From Symbiodinium natans (Eukaryota > Sar > Dinophyceae > Suessiales > Symbiodiniaceae): 64,000 bases of DNA. Where the stretch lies: the NCBI GenBank assembly GCA_905221605.1, contig CAJNDS010000310.1, positions 1-64,000 on the forward strand, written 5' to 3'. Below, in pieces: positions 22,667-34,109 of the stretch (position 1 is its first letter; each line of letters starts with the position of its first letter). Below the pieces are notes generated by a model, which was given only the letters and a program-made list of their open reading frames with translations, made no database searches and was not told the DNA's origin. Both the position numbers and the translations under genes were made by a program.

Positions 22667-22700
22667 CACACACACACAAATCACACACACACACACAAAC
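22667..22700. repeat. (CA)n microsatellite
   Basis: Two CA runs separated by AAT. Simple sequence. Confidence 0.85.
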
Positions 22701-22862
22701 CTTTCGATCAATGTGCGTGTGTGAGCATCGATGTGCATGTGAAAAAATGTATCAACAACCCACCCTTCTCAGAGCTCCAGGCAGAGCCACATCTCGCAGC
22801 GAGCTGGGCAAGGCCTCGACTGGCAAAGTAATTACTTGTAGCCGGACCACCCTGCCTCACGA

Positions 22863-23228
22863 CGCATTGCGTTGCGTTGCGTTGCGCGGAATTGCGTCAT
22901 TGCATTGCATTGCGTTGCTTGCGTTGCATTGAATTGCGTTGCATTGCGTTGCATTGCCTTGCATGGAACTGCGCTGCCTTGCAATGCCTTGCATTGCACA
23001 TCACTGCACTGCGTTGCGTTGCAACTGCATTGCATTGCTTTGCAACTGCATTGCGGTGCATGTCATTACATTGCGTGGCGTTGCACTGCATTGCATTGCA
23101 TTCGTTGCGTTGCGTTGCATTGCGTGGCATTGGATTGCATTGCGGTGCGTCGCATTGCATTGCGTTGGATTGCATTGCGTTGCATTGCATCGCTTTGCAT
23201 TGCGTTGCTTTGCATTACATTGCCCAAC
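22863..23228. repeat. TTGCR pentanucleotide satellite
   Basis: About seventy units of TTGCA, TTGCG or close variants run for about 360 bp. A period of five leaves several frames open on both strands (Cys/Ala/Leu/His-rich on one strand, Met/Gln/Asn/Ala-rich on the other), which are artefacts. A and G alternate at the last unit position without an obvious higher-order pattern. Confidence 0.9.
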
Positions 23229-23229
23229 T

Positions 23230-23686
23230 TGTGCACTGAGTACAGCTTCTGAGAACTTCGCCGCCAGGTACCCTTTGTGGAGGCCCTGTTCGAACAGCAT
23301 GAGCTACTCAGGACTTTCAGTAAGTTTCAACAGTTCTGAAGTACTTCTGCATGCAAGGCAGACATGGCCTCAGCTTTTGTGCAGCGGAGCTTGGCCACAA
23401 CGTCTTCAGCCTCCCAAAAAGCAGTGAAAGACAACATGCTGTGCCTCCTGTGTGCATCACCGTGTGGGGTCCTCGCAGTCCTCAGTTGATGCGGTGTTTT
23501 CCCGCAGCCTCCAAAGATATCAAATCTGCCAAACGACAACTGGCCCAACATGGCCCATTGCAGGATCAATGGAAGCTGCCACTGCATGGACGCAGGACCT
23601 CTCCACTTCAGTAGGGCCATGTGCCCTGCATACACCTTGCACACAAAGCTCGCGGCAGGAACTCAAGCAGTCCAGAGCCTATAGCA
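23230..23686. other. Intergenic region downstream of the PPR gene
   Basis: No motif on either strand; it should hold the 3' untranslated region of the PPR gene. Confidence 0.4.
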
Positions 23687-25351
23687 CTAAAAAACATGCA
23701 GGCTGGCTCGAGCTCGCATCGTCACAAGTAGACACCATGCTGCCTGGTTTCTTGTTAGAAGATGCCTTACTGTGGTCTCCAGTATTTCCGTCAAACGCAG
23801 CGCCATGGGCCGCTGCCCGGACGAAATGCAAGCATGGACTACAGATTCAAAAGTTATCCCCTTGACCGCGATGCTTCTAGATTCCATCACCGCAAGGAGA
23901 AGCACAGCTTGTTGCCATTGGTGCCCAGCTCCACAGGCAGCAGTAAGCATGTTGTACGAAACCGCATCTGCTTGGAGTCGGCTGTCTTCGATCGCTCGCA
24001 GCAATAGGAATGCCATCTGCCAATTCTCCCCTGTGCCACATGCACTGATGGCAGAGTTGTATGAAATCAGGTCTGGTTGGAGCTGTTGGAACCAAATGTT
24101 TCTCATCAGCGCAAGTGAAGCCTCCCACCTAGCAACTTGGCTGCACACTTGTATTGCAGAGTTATACACCACAAGGTTTGCCAGCAGTCGTCTCAACTCC
24201 ATAAACTCAACGAGGCAAAGCGCCATCTGCCACTGCAGGCCGTACTCACAGGCACTGATGGCTGAAGACACGGAGATGCCAGTTGGGTCGAGACCTGCAG
24301 TGTCAAGCTGGGCAAGAAAGTGTAGTGCCATCTGCCACTGGACAACTCTTCCAAAGGCACTGATGCAGCAATTGTAGGAGATTGTGTCAGGCTCGAGACT
24401 CTTGTGCGAGAGAGTTGACAGGGTGGACAAAACAATCGTCCAAAGACCCGCATCACCGGCCGAACTCATTATAGAATTATATGAACTGGTGCTCGCTCGC
24501 AGGTGGGAGCGCTCAATGCTTTGTATTAACTCCAAGGCAACTTGCCACTGGCCTGCTTGAGCGCATGCACTTATGCTTGAATTAAAGCAAATAGTGGTCA
24601 TGCGCAGGTGAACTCGCACCAGCTCTGTTAGTAAAGCCATGGCCAGCTCCCACTTGAAGCCCCTGTCACAGGCGTCAATTGCTGACACATAGGAGATCAG
24701 GTTTGCTTGCAGTCTGGCATACTGCAACTCACCCAAAAGGCCCAGGGCAATCTGCCACTCACTGGCTTTACCACAAGCATTCATGCACGAGTTGAATGAT
24801 ATGGTGTCTGCCTGGGTCCGTCCATGTCTTAGAAGTGCAATGATGCAGAGCGCAGCCTGCCACTTGCTAGCCTCAGCACATGCACTCATAACAGAGTTCA
24901 GAGTGACGATGTTAACCCTCAGAACATGGTCGAGCTCGTCCATCAAATTCACACAACATTCCCACCGGCTTCCGTCGCCACATGCATTGATCGCAGAGTT
25001 GAAAGAAATCCTATCTGCCTGAAGCCGTCTAGCTTCAATGGCGGCAAGAAGGCACAGAGCTGCAGTCCACTCCAAATCTTTTCCACAAGTGCTGATTACA
25101 GAGTTTTGAGAGACAATATCATCTTGCAAGCCTTGCGCTCGTGCGGCTGCAAGTGAAATGGTTGCCCTGCCCCAATGCCTCCCTTTGCCGCATGCATAAA
25201 TCAATGCCCCATAAGCGACTTCGTCTGGCTGCACATTGCTTTCGATTAGGTGGATGAACAGCAGCAATGCTTCTTGCCAATTCCCTGCTTGCCCACAGAG
25301 TCGAATTTTCGAGGTGTAGCGATTCCGGACTCCAAGCATTTTGCCCGACAT
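23687..25351 (-). CDS. Pentatricopeptide repeat (PPR) protein, P-type, about 15 repeats
   Basis: The 554-residue protein consists almost entirely of about fifteen consecutive 35-residue PPR motifs. Typical units begin TISFNSCMNACGKASEWQ or LISYNSAISACGTGENWQ and end in residues such as LQAD or LQPD. PPR proteins bind single-stranded RNA one repeat per base and act mostly in organelles on RNA stability, splicing or editing. No C-terminal E/DYW or SMR domain is present, so this is a P-class protein. The start is the first ATG (25351), eleven codons after an in-frame TAA, with a good acceptor (ATCTTCCCAG) 16 bases before it. That site may receive the spliced leader or join an upstream exon with a targeting peptide, which is otherwise not obvious (MSGKMLGVRNRYTSK is only mildly basic). 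The gene is intronless over its repeats. Such proteins are abundant in dinoflagellates. Confidence 0.92.
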   Translation of the reverse strand: MSGKMLGVRNRYTSKIRLCGQAGNWQEALLLFIHLIESNVQPDEVAYGALIYACGKGRHWGRATISLAAARAQGLQDDIVSQNSVISTCGKDLEWTAALCLLAAIEARRLQADRISFNSAINACGDGSRWECCVNLMDELDHVLRVNIVTLNSVMSACAEASKWQAALCIIALLRHGRTQADTISFNSCMNACGKASEWQIALGLLGELQYARLQANLISYVSAIDACDRGFKWELAMALLTELVRVHLRMTTICFNSSISACAQAGQWQVALELIQSIERSHLRASTSSYNSIMSSAGDAGLWTIVLSTLSTLSHKSLEPDTISYNCCISAFGRVVQWQMALHFLAQLDTAGLDPTGISVSSAISACEYGLQWQMALCLVEFMELRRLLANLVVYNSAIQVCSQVARWEASLALMRNIWFQQLQPDLISYNSAISACGTGENWQMAFLLLRAIEDSRLQADAVSYNMLTAACGAGHQWQQAVLLLAVMESRSIAVKGITFESVVHACISSGQRPMALRLTEILETTVRHLLTRNQAAWCLLVTMRARASLHVF

Positions 25352-25384
25352 CCGCTCGGCAAGCTGGGAAGATAGCCAGCATTA

Positions 25385-28300
25385 AATCAGAACCATTCTG
25401 GGCGGTGTGCCGACTATGGAGGCGCGCCGGAATTCTGAGGTCTAGACTCCCTAGACTGTAGATTCTGTAGATGGCAGCGATCTTCAGACAAAACCTGCAT
25501 CTGTGGCATGTTAGAGTACATCGGCAAATCTTACAACGGCGCCTGGCACCGTGGCACCATTGCGAGCCTGCTCAGTTCGGGAACGTGCTCGGGAGCACAG
25601 CCATTCTCGCTGCTCTTTCGCTCTCTGTATTTCTCTTCTGATCTTTTCTTTCCTGGCTCCCGGCTTCGCTGAACTCCTCCGCCAATCTGGACCTTCGTAT
25701 GGACCCCCCATGCTCTGCGAATCTGCGCATGCTGAGGACCATGAGATGGCGCCCAGATGAAGGCTCACTAGCTGCCACACGCAGAATCATGGTCTTTACA
25801 CCAGGGCAGAGGCATCGAAGCTGCTTGAAGCTTAGCCGGCTTAACTTCCTGTGCCACGGCCTGAGTTTTTGTGAACCCTCAAGGACGCAAATTGACAGAC
25901 CTCGTTCTCAAATATTCTGACAGTTGGGTCCGAGCGGCCACAAAGCGGAGCCGCAGCAACACCTCGCTTTGCAGTTCTGCAGCACAGAGCCTTTCTTCAG
26001 CCATCTGTCTTCTAAGATCTCTCAAGTAAAGCTGATTCGACTTGGGCTCCAATGTTGTTCGGAGATGTACGGTTCAGAAGGCGCCAAGGGATGCCAAGTC
26101 CCAGGCACACAGCTCATATCGGAAGGTGATCTCCGAGCCGGCTTTCAGAGTTGTCGAGCAGCCTCAAGCTGGAGTTGTACATGAGGCCAGCTGAACAACC
26201 AGTGCACAAGTGCCTCGAGGAAGCAAGATGCCATCCACGAGCCTGAGTGCAAGCACAGGTTGCCGAAGCTGCATCTTGCCAGCGTGATCTACCCCTGACG
26301 GCTTCTCGGCTCGAAGCAGTGGATTGGTACCGTGCGAAAGTATGGTGACCTCGCAAGATGCAACTTCGGAGGAGTTGATGTTTTATTCATTTCAGTTCCG
26401 ACGCTGTGCTCGGAGCATCTTCGCACTTGCTGGCCCAAGAGATCTGGCATGGTGACTGCATCGCGGATGATTCCATTGATTTCCTGGACTCTCACGGTAA
26501 ATTCCTGAGGCCTGCAGTGCCCGCCGTGAAATGCAAGCTCGCCTGGGCCCCAGTCGGTATCCCCACGGCTGCTATGCATTGGAATGCAATGGACTTCTGC
26601 AGCCTACAGCGAATCTGGCACTTCTGGGCTCCAGGCTGCTGTGAATCAGGCAACCAAGCTTCAAGGAGGCCGCCTTGGGAATGCCGCCCGACCTGGGTTC
26701 TTATGGCTCTTATGAGGTAACAGAGACAGAGATCCTTGGAGGTCCAGCTTCTGAAGGACGCCGCCACATGGTCACCATGTGACATTCAAAAGCTGAAGGA
26801 TGCACTTCCACATACCACGGCCCGAAACGTGCAGTTTTCTTGCACGACTCCAAGCAGGCCCGTCAAAGCCGCACAGAAGCTCTCCAGTAGATTCAGGCGC
26901 GCACGTCAGCTGACAAAAGGCCGGCAGAGAAACCTGCAACGTAGAAGTGCCCGGAAGCTGCCGCTTCAGTTTGATGGCAATGCACCACAGTCTTCTTCTA
27001 ACTCTGACTTTTTCCAGCCTTGTGGTTGTAGCAACAAACGCCGCCTTTTGTGGGGTCTGCGCTCACAGAACTGATGCAACGGGTGAGCTTCTCTCAGGGG
27101 CAAACTGTTCGATTGGCAAGTCCTCGGTCAACAACTGACAGGGGCGTGGAGCCCCCTTCCTCTATGTTCAACACAGCCCTTGGGTGTGGGTTTTGCACCC
27201 ATGAGTCGCCGACAATTCTTTAGTGGGCTAATAATGTACGGCATTCATACCGGCCCCCTGCCTCGGGACGACAGCCGGCAGACTCCACCAGCTCGAGCCT
27301 CAGATGTCGGATCTCAATTGACTCTTCAGATCTTAATTTTTCCACATCAGCGACTTGCCCCTTCAGGCCTTCCTTTGGGCTGAACGATGCTGAACGCCTC
27401 TACTGCTTCTGTGCGAGTGCTCGAGAGCCACGCGTGATAAAGCAACAAGGCGACGCTCCAGCTTTTCGCGTCCTTCCTTGCAGTATTCCGGCTCTGGGGG
27501 TTATGCTGGCCTTCCTGCAACGCAGCTAAAGGCTGCGTCCCAAGCACAAAACGATGCTCCAGTGATCTTCTGACTGCACTTCCGAATGCTTCCGGAATGC
27601 CCGCAGCCTCGCTCTGAGTCTAGCATTTTCCCAGTGTCGGGTCTTTGCTTTCAGTTTGACCGACGGACCGAAGGAGCTGATTTAATTCAAAAACGAACCA
27701 TCATGAGCCGAAGGAGGCTGGACGGCAGTTTGTAACTTTCAGATTCAGCGGCTTGAAGCGGCACGAAGTGCGCCAATCCAGTGACCCAATGGCCGGACAG
27801 CTGTGCAAGCGCGTATGGCAAGAAGTAGCCCTAATGCCGGGGCCCCGCGCATGAATGTCGCTTCTGGCTCATCTAGCCGATCCTGCACACATACTGGGTG
27901 CAAAATGTTCGACAATCGGCATATGACCAGTCGTGCGAAGGCTTTGATAGTGCTGGGCTGACATTTCCTCTGCATCGTATTCGTTAACAGACTGAAAAAA
28001 TGTACACAAGAAAATTGGCACTGATTTTCTCCGTCTTCGCAATTTTTTCTTGTTGCTCACGCTTGCCAGCTTGTTGGGGTCTGTCAATGCTAGCAGTCTA
28101 TGCCACCTTCTCTTTTGCTACATGTTTATATTGCGTACTTGCACACTTCAGTGGCTAACTTATCCATGCAGGCCCCTAAGCAGCAATAGTCTTAGCACGT
28201 TCTATGGTCATACGAGTGACAATATTTTGTTGGAATCGTCCACTGTTTGGTCCCACAGGGTTGCCCATTTAACACAGTTTTGTCTCAGCCTAGGTCCCAT

Positions 28301-29320
28301 GAGCATCTCACGTTACACCGCAACAATAAGAGTCACATGACTGTCCAAGGCAATGGAAAGCATAACGTCGAACCCGCGACCTCACCAAAGCGGGGCGGAG
28401 TAGCTTGTGGCGATGGCGACGAAGCGTGATGCCTTGGTCTCGCGGTGCAGAAACGAATTCCCGATACATCGGGATTGTTGCTAGTCCCACATTTTAGCAG
28501 CATGCATTCACCGCGCGACCCTCTCACAGATCTCACAAGATCAGTCGGTGGCTGTCGCACATCTGGTGGTGTGCATGGCGTTGCTGGCGGCCTTGCACGC
28601 TCGACATTCGGGGTTTTTAGAGTCGTGGTCAGCAATGCTTCCCAGAAAGGAGCGAAGCACACCACCCGAACTGCATGCTGCATCCAATTGTGCACCTTTT
28701 TGTGGGTGCTCGCGGTCCTTCCTGTGCTACTGGGGAAACATGGCCGTAGTGGCATCGAAAATCGAGGTGCAGGAGACTTGCTAAAATCTTTCTGCAAACA
28801 TCTCGCCAATCCTCGCTGCACGTGATTCTTGGGGGTAGCGGGAAGCTCCATACATGTAATGAGCATGCTTACAAACGGTGACGGCCTGCTTGTGGCGTGA
28901 ACCTGCACAATGTGCCCGCACAAGTGTTCAATGAGATCTGCAATGCTCGGCACGTGGAGACAAAAGTGCCGGAGGTAGACTCGCGGCGTGGGTTGGACGA
29001 TGGCATGCGCTGTAACCGATAACCTTGCTGACATACACGTCCTACTAGCCGAGCCTATCGAATCACTGGGTATCTGGGTGCGGCATAATGCGGCTATCAT
29101 GGCAAAAGGGCGCGCAACTGCAATGCTGCTCTACCTTCGCAGTCTTCTCATAACGCATTTCTGAACGGCCCGGTCTCTTCAAGACCGGAGAGCCCACAAA
29201 TGTTAACACTAGGGTGAAGCCACTAGGGTGATGCCTCCTCAGCTCACTGCACCCGCGCCCTTCATCCTTGTTAAGGCTCTGCACTCTGACAAGAAGAACT
29301 CTCAAACTTCGAGGTTTACA
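25385..29320. other. No confident gene
   Basis: The longest frame (minus strand, 28333-29100) has no recognisable domain, and its complement is also open. A GCGGGTTCGACG word near 28385 recalls a tRNA B box but no cloverleaf fits. A perfect short hairpin CCCGATACATCGGG lies at 28463-28476. Several plus-strand frames near 26.7-27.1 kb look random. Confidence 0.4.
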
Positions 29321-29324
29321 GTCT

Positions 29325-32133
29325 TTTGAGTGTTGGCTGCTGACTGGTGGCTCGTCCGCGACGAAGCTGAAGGCCATGTCGTTTGCAGGTGCTTGTGGTG
29401 CAGGGGCGGGACCTGCGTCTGAGAGGGCTTGGAATTGTTGCAAAGACCTTTCACTGCTCACTGAAGCGGCGAATGGCCAAACATTCTGATTAGCACTGAC
29501 ATGGCTGACTGTTGTGTTTCTAAAGCGATCGAATATGAACATCAGGCGAGCCGCTGCCACCACCAATGAAGCTGAACGCTGAGCTTCCCCCTCCCGCTGG
29601 GCTCGACATTTGACCAAGACTGATCCCTGGCATAGGGATGTTACCGTTTTGGTAAGGAGCTTGCGTGCCTGATGGTGGCATGTAAGCTGGATGCTGCATA
29701 TGGGGTTGAGCCATTGGCGGCATCTGCGGCTGCATCTGCGGCTGCATCTGCGGCTGCATCTGCTGCTGCATCTGCTGCTGCATCTGCTGCTGCATCTGCT
29801 GCTGCTGCATCTGCATTGGTAACTGTTGCATGCCGCCTTGCATGGGGTTCATGCCCATGCTTTGTGCTGCCATACCACCGCAACTTGGCATCCCACAACC
29901 CATGGGGCCGCAGCCCATGGCAGGACCTCCCATCATGCCACCAGGACACATTCCGGGGCTTGGGGCGTTGCAGCCACCGCACATGCCCATCATGTTGTTG
30001 CTTGCCATGCTGGCACCGCACCCTGCCATGCCGCATCCCATGTTGCCTCCCATTGCTCCACCCATGGGGGCGCCCATTGACCCCATCCCACAGCTGCCCA
30101 TGCAAGGCATCTGTTGGCCGGCACCCTGCATCATTCCGCCGCCCATCGATGTGCTAGCCATCGATCCCCCTCCCATCATGCCACCACCCAGCATAGCGTT
30201 CCCTACAGGCTGTGTTGCGGCACCGCAGCTGCCAGCCATTGCGCTTGGAGGTGCTCCGCCTCCCATCATGCCAAGCCCACCTCCGCAGCCTCCGCCACAG
30301 GATGCAGTGCTACCTGTCGCTTCACCTGGCACGGCTTGCATCGGCTCTGGCAGCTCTTCAGTCAATAAAGAAGCCCGCCTGTGCCCGAAATCTCCAGGCC
30401 AGAGAAAAGGCCGCCCTTCACAGGACTAGGATGGAGGTGTATCATGCCGTGCCATGTGCTGCGCCATGTGCCGTGCCTGGACGTCAGGCGCAGGCTGGGA
30501 AGCGCCACCTGGAAGCCAGGTAACATAATTTCACAATCTGGAGCGTAGCAGAGGGCAGCAGGGTCGAGTAGTATCGTTTCTATAAAGATGACTCTGCTTC
30601 CCTTCCGCCGGTATTGCAGGGGTCCGTAGGCCCCCAGCCCTCCGGAGCAGCAAAGACCGGTGTCAGATGGCGGGCAAGAAAGCGAAATACGGCAAGCAAA
30701 GAGAGCGAAAGCAAAAAACTGACCACTCAGGGTTACTACATTCTTCATATGCCCTTTGCACCTTCTGCAGAAGGAGTTTCGATCCCAAGGAGTTCACCAC
30801 CCAGCAGGTCCTCCCACAGGGAAGCACACACAGAGACCTTCTGGCCTAGTCAAAAGGCGGGCCTACTTCCGCATTCCGCCCCTTGCCAGTACTTGTTGAG
30901 GACACCGTCATACACATTCATGCATACTCACACACCATCAGCCCATCAGCATCTGACAGAATGTGAAGGTCAGCCATCGAGCAGATCCCCAAACTCCACA
31001 AAACTGAAATCTTGTGAACCGCCCTCATTACATTAGGACCCTGGGACATCTTGAATGGGTACCAGGTCGATTCTTCCCAATTCTTGGCCAGATCCTCATA
31101 ATCACATCCTACAAGTACAGCCTTCCAGAGCCTCACATCAGCTTTCTCATTATGACCTGCATACCTGGCTGGCGAAAACACCTCGAACAATGCATTCACG
31201 CGCAGTCCTGCGATCTAGAATCTGCTGGTGGATGACTGGTTGGCGCCTGCCGGAAAACAAAAATGTAAATTCACCAATTTGACTGAGGGACGTGCTGGGA
31301 TTTGTCAGGGTCCAAGCCTCATCTTCTAGGAGGGAGCCGCTGTCTGCAGGCTGCGGCGGGGCAGCCTGCAGCAAGAAGAGTGCAACAAGTATCACCTGAG
31401 GTACTGCGAATTACTGCGAGATTGCATATCAACACTGAGCATCAAACATCGTCCATGTCCAGAAGATCCACCATAGGCGGGGGCGGCTTCGGAGGATCCG
31501 GCCGTGGAGCTGGCTCCGACAGCTCCTCTTCCTTCGGCTCCTCTCTTGGCGGATGATGGCCCCAACGACGGCCCTGGTTTGCCAGGTGGCTGTTGCTCCC
31601 AAAGCCTCCTGGAGGTCCATAGCCAGGACTGCTGTGATTCCCTCCTCCGCCGCCGTAACCACCACCGTAGCCTCCTCCTTGGCCACCCTGATTGCTGCCA
31701 AAGCCCCCACCCACCGGTGGTGGCCGATAAGTGCTGTCGGATGAAGGAAAGGACGGCGTTGAGTTCGGAGCTCCCGTAACCTTCGACTGTAGGTAGGAAA
31801 CTGCAGACATTGTGCTCGACATGGCTTTGTTGAAGACCTTAGCGTGAATTGCCAATTAAAATATGAGACGCCAGAAACCCTTCATCAGACCCATTCCCGA
31901 GGTGCCGACGGTGTCCTTTTCATCTTTGGGTGCATTGTCAAAATTCGGATTTCCGAACCCCACCATTCCTCCTCAAAAGATACACCGGCATGATAGGTGT
32001 GTTGCGCATGGCGGACCTTGGTATGTGTTGCGCAGATGTCAGACTCAGACATTGCATCAGTCCTGAGCCGATCGACTTGCCTCCACTGTTGCCGAAGGTA
32101 CCTCCCTCGAAACTGCTTCCGCCGCCTCGGCTC
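29325..32133 (-). CDS. C-terminal exons of an endocytic/TGN adaptor-type protein, probably the tail of the ENTH gene upstream
   Basis: Four minus-strand exons fit together. About 32133-32064 encodes SSFEGGTFGNSGGKSIGSG. 31837-31448 (130 codons, phase 0) encodes MSSTMSAVSYLQSKVTG, a Gly-rich stretch and a final VDLLDMDD, which matches the clathrin-box pattern. 30353-29561 encodes a Met/Gly/Gln-rich low-complexity segment with a polyglutamine-methionine run, ending SSAFSFIG. 29460 to about 29320 carries a second AFSFVADEP. The SAFSF motif resembles the S[AV]F[SA]FLN motif by which vertebrate tepsin binds AP-4. Phases close across the last two junctions (CAT..GGTG|GTGGCAG to TTCAG|TGAGC). Joining these exons to the ENTH domain at 36.3-37.1 kb is an inference, supported by the motifs, the order and the shared strand. 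A separate gene is the alternative. The stop is unclear. Confidence 0.55.
29745..29815. repeat. CTGCTGCAT/CTGCGGCTG trinucleotide-based repeat inside coding sequence
   Basis: Short CTG-, CATCTGCTG- and CATCTGCGG-type units code, on the minus strand, for the alternating Gln-Met-Gln run of the adaptor-type protein. Confidence 0.8.
30365..31440. other. Intron or spacer between the adaptor-type exons
   Basis: No domain is seen. If 31448 and 30353 are joined (GAC GAT|GTTTG to GAAGAG|CTG), this is an intron of about 1.1 kb. Confidence 0.45.
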
Positions 32134-32139
32134 CAAAGC

Positions 32140-33630
32140 ATTATGTACCCGTGCAACACGAATTTTTGCACCCATCGACATCGACCAACACTTGAACTGC
32201 ACGAGCTGCTTCAGACACCCTCCTTTCTGCAGCTTGGCTTCCACTGAAACTTGATGGCAAGTTTCCTATCCTGGCAGGTTGTGTCGCCCTCGGTGAGGGT
32301 TTAGTAACAGCCAGAAAAACGCCAATCTGCTACAGGCAGTAAACCTTTGTTGTGGCAGTTGTGTCTCATGTGTCTCTGCACTGTGCCGCAAGAATGGGTC
32401 CATCTCCGTGTCAGTAGACAAATATCAGATGGGATGGGCCAATCAAGTCTTGGCAGTCTTGGCGCTTCTTTCAAAGCTATTCCCGCAGCCCGGTCCTGCT
32501 GCTTATGTCATCGCTCGGCTCGCTGCCGAAACCCTGCATCTTCTTCCCTTGCGCAGTACTAAAGCCATACGCATTCAGCGATGCGTTGGAGCCTTGGTAA
32601 CAGAACAAAGAAACGCATACGTATCATACGACCATGCGTACAAGACGAATGGAAAGAGAGACGCATGCGGCCCAGGAACTGAAAACAGCTTTCACCGCCA
32701 AGTCGGCTTCTTCCCGCACTGCCTTGTTGGGAGCATCACCTCCGCACAAAGGCACAAAGAGAAAATCACCCCTTCACACAACCATTCATCTTGGCACAGA
32801 CAGCGTCTCAAAAATGACGAGTTCTGCTGCGGAGGGAGGACATAGATGATCCTAGATGAGCCTAGCGTGGCAGGGGTTTTTGAAGCCTGAAATTGTGACT
32901 ACTTGCTGAGATGCCCCGCAACAGTGCGAATGGTGTGCACTTTCAGATTTGAAGGAGGTTGGGGTGCAGATAGCTACATCCTCCCAAGTGGTCATACGAC
33001 TTTCGGTCTTGCATGGATACCCGGCGGATGTCGGCTTGGTCGGTGTAGGATGGCCATTACAAGCTCAGTGTGTTCGTGTCGCGAGTTGCCTTCGCATCCA
33101 GTGAGTGTGGGGCGAAAGCTGGTTTGCAAAAGCAGCTTGCAAACGTTGAACGAGTGCTGGAAGTCTACCGTCTACATGTATGTCATATAGTATGCATGTA
33201 TGTATTGAGGTATGTGCCCATGCATGCCTGCATGCCTGCATGCCTGCATGCCTGCATGCCTGCATGCAACAAGCAAGTACAAACCTAGGAACAAGCGCAG
33301 ACTGAACCTACACAGGCACCAGGCCGACCAGGACGACCAACAAAATTCTACAAACTAAAGCCATGGACGCTGAGCTTTTTCCGTCCGCAAACCTGAGCTC
33401 TGCAACATCTTCTACGACCTCTGGCCATCAGAAGTCTGGCTTCAAGCTTGCTTCTGTTCATGTTCGGTTGTCTCATCATAGTAGTGACGCAGAATACTGG
33501 CGACTGAGTGTACAGCGACGTTGCGCACCCGGTTGGACAGTATGCCTTATTTCCGCCCCTCCTTGCGCGTCAGATCGCCCAAGTCGCAAGTCGGGGATTC
33601 AACAACACCCGCTGTGAGGCCTCCTCCATG
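32140..33630. other. No gene recognised; intron or spacer
   Basis: No domain on either strand. It would be part of the large ENTH-gene intron if that gene spans the region. It holds the 8-bp tandem repeat described separately. Confidence 0.4.
33216..33268. repeat. CATGCCTG 8-bp tandem repeat
   Basis: About six perfect units of TGCATGCC. TGCATGCA-type palindromes recur. Confidence 0.85.
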
Positions 33631-33637
33631 GCTGAAT

Positions 33638-34092
33638 TCAGGCAGTCAGTGCCTTGCGAAAGGTCGAGAGGGTAAGATAGGCCACCACGGCGTAGGATGG
33701 ACCTGTGGCGACATAAACATACTTTGGCTGGATGTTCTGCAATGACGCGGGCATCAGGAAGCGGTAGCTAAGCCGGGCCAGCAAGTACAAGTAACCAAGG
33801 TAGCCGGCACGGTCCGGGTTCACAAACACGGCGTGCAGCCACAGGGAGACCAGGAAAGGCATCATCTGCTCTTGCGTGTTGGCCACCACGCGGTCGACGG
33901 AAAGCATCCGCGGATCTTGGCCGAAGTAGCGGTCGAAGGTCTTGCCCTTGGCCTTGTACTCGTTGACCAGCTTGTACTTGACACTGCGCTGGACGACAAT
34001 CAGCAGGTAGTACCAGAAGAGAATGCAAAGGACCGTTGCGTTGACAGGGTGCTTGTACTCGCTGAGCGACAGCATGATGAGAACCGTGCCGA
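33638..34092 (-). CDS. MAPEG-family membrane protein
   Basis: A small multi-pass protein of about 145 residues from the first ATG (34075), with about five more in-frame codons upstream back to a possible acceptor (TTTAG). Four hydrophobic segments are visible (around ATVLCILFWYYLLIVVQ, QMMPFLVSLWLHAVFV, AGYLGYLYLLARLSYRFL and PSYAVVAYLTLSTF). The core RVVANTQEQMMPF followed by GYLYLLARLSYR matches the MAPEG signature RxxN-xxEN...R. Members are glutathione-dependent eicosanoid or detoxification enzymes in ER or plastid envelopes; which activity applies cannot be told. An upstream exon carrying the first transmembrane turn is possible. The gene sits on the same strand between the ENTH exons and the adaptor-type exons, perhaps inside their intron. 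Confidence 0.8.
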
Positions 34093-34109
34093 AACCCCAG
34101 GCTAAATTA

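Noticed and set aside
22863-23300. Cys/Ala/Leu/His-rich frames over the pentanucleotide array
   Set aside because: Products of simple-sequence DNA.
28340-28440. tRNA-like B-box word GGGTTCGACG on the minus strand
   Set aside because: No A box and no acceptor stem pairing at a suitable distance.
28333-29100. 255-codon minus-strand frame
   Set aside because: No domain, unusual composition, complement also open; kept only as unassigned sequence.
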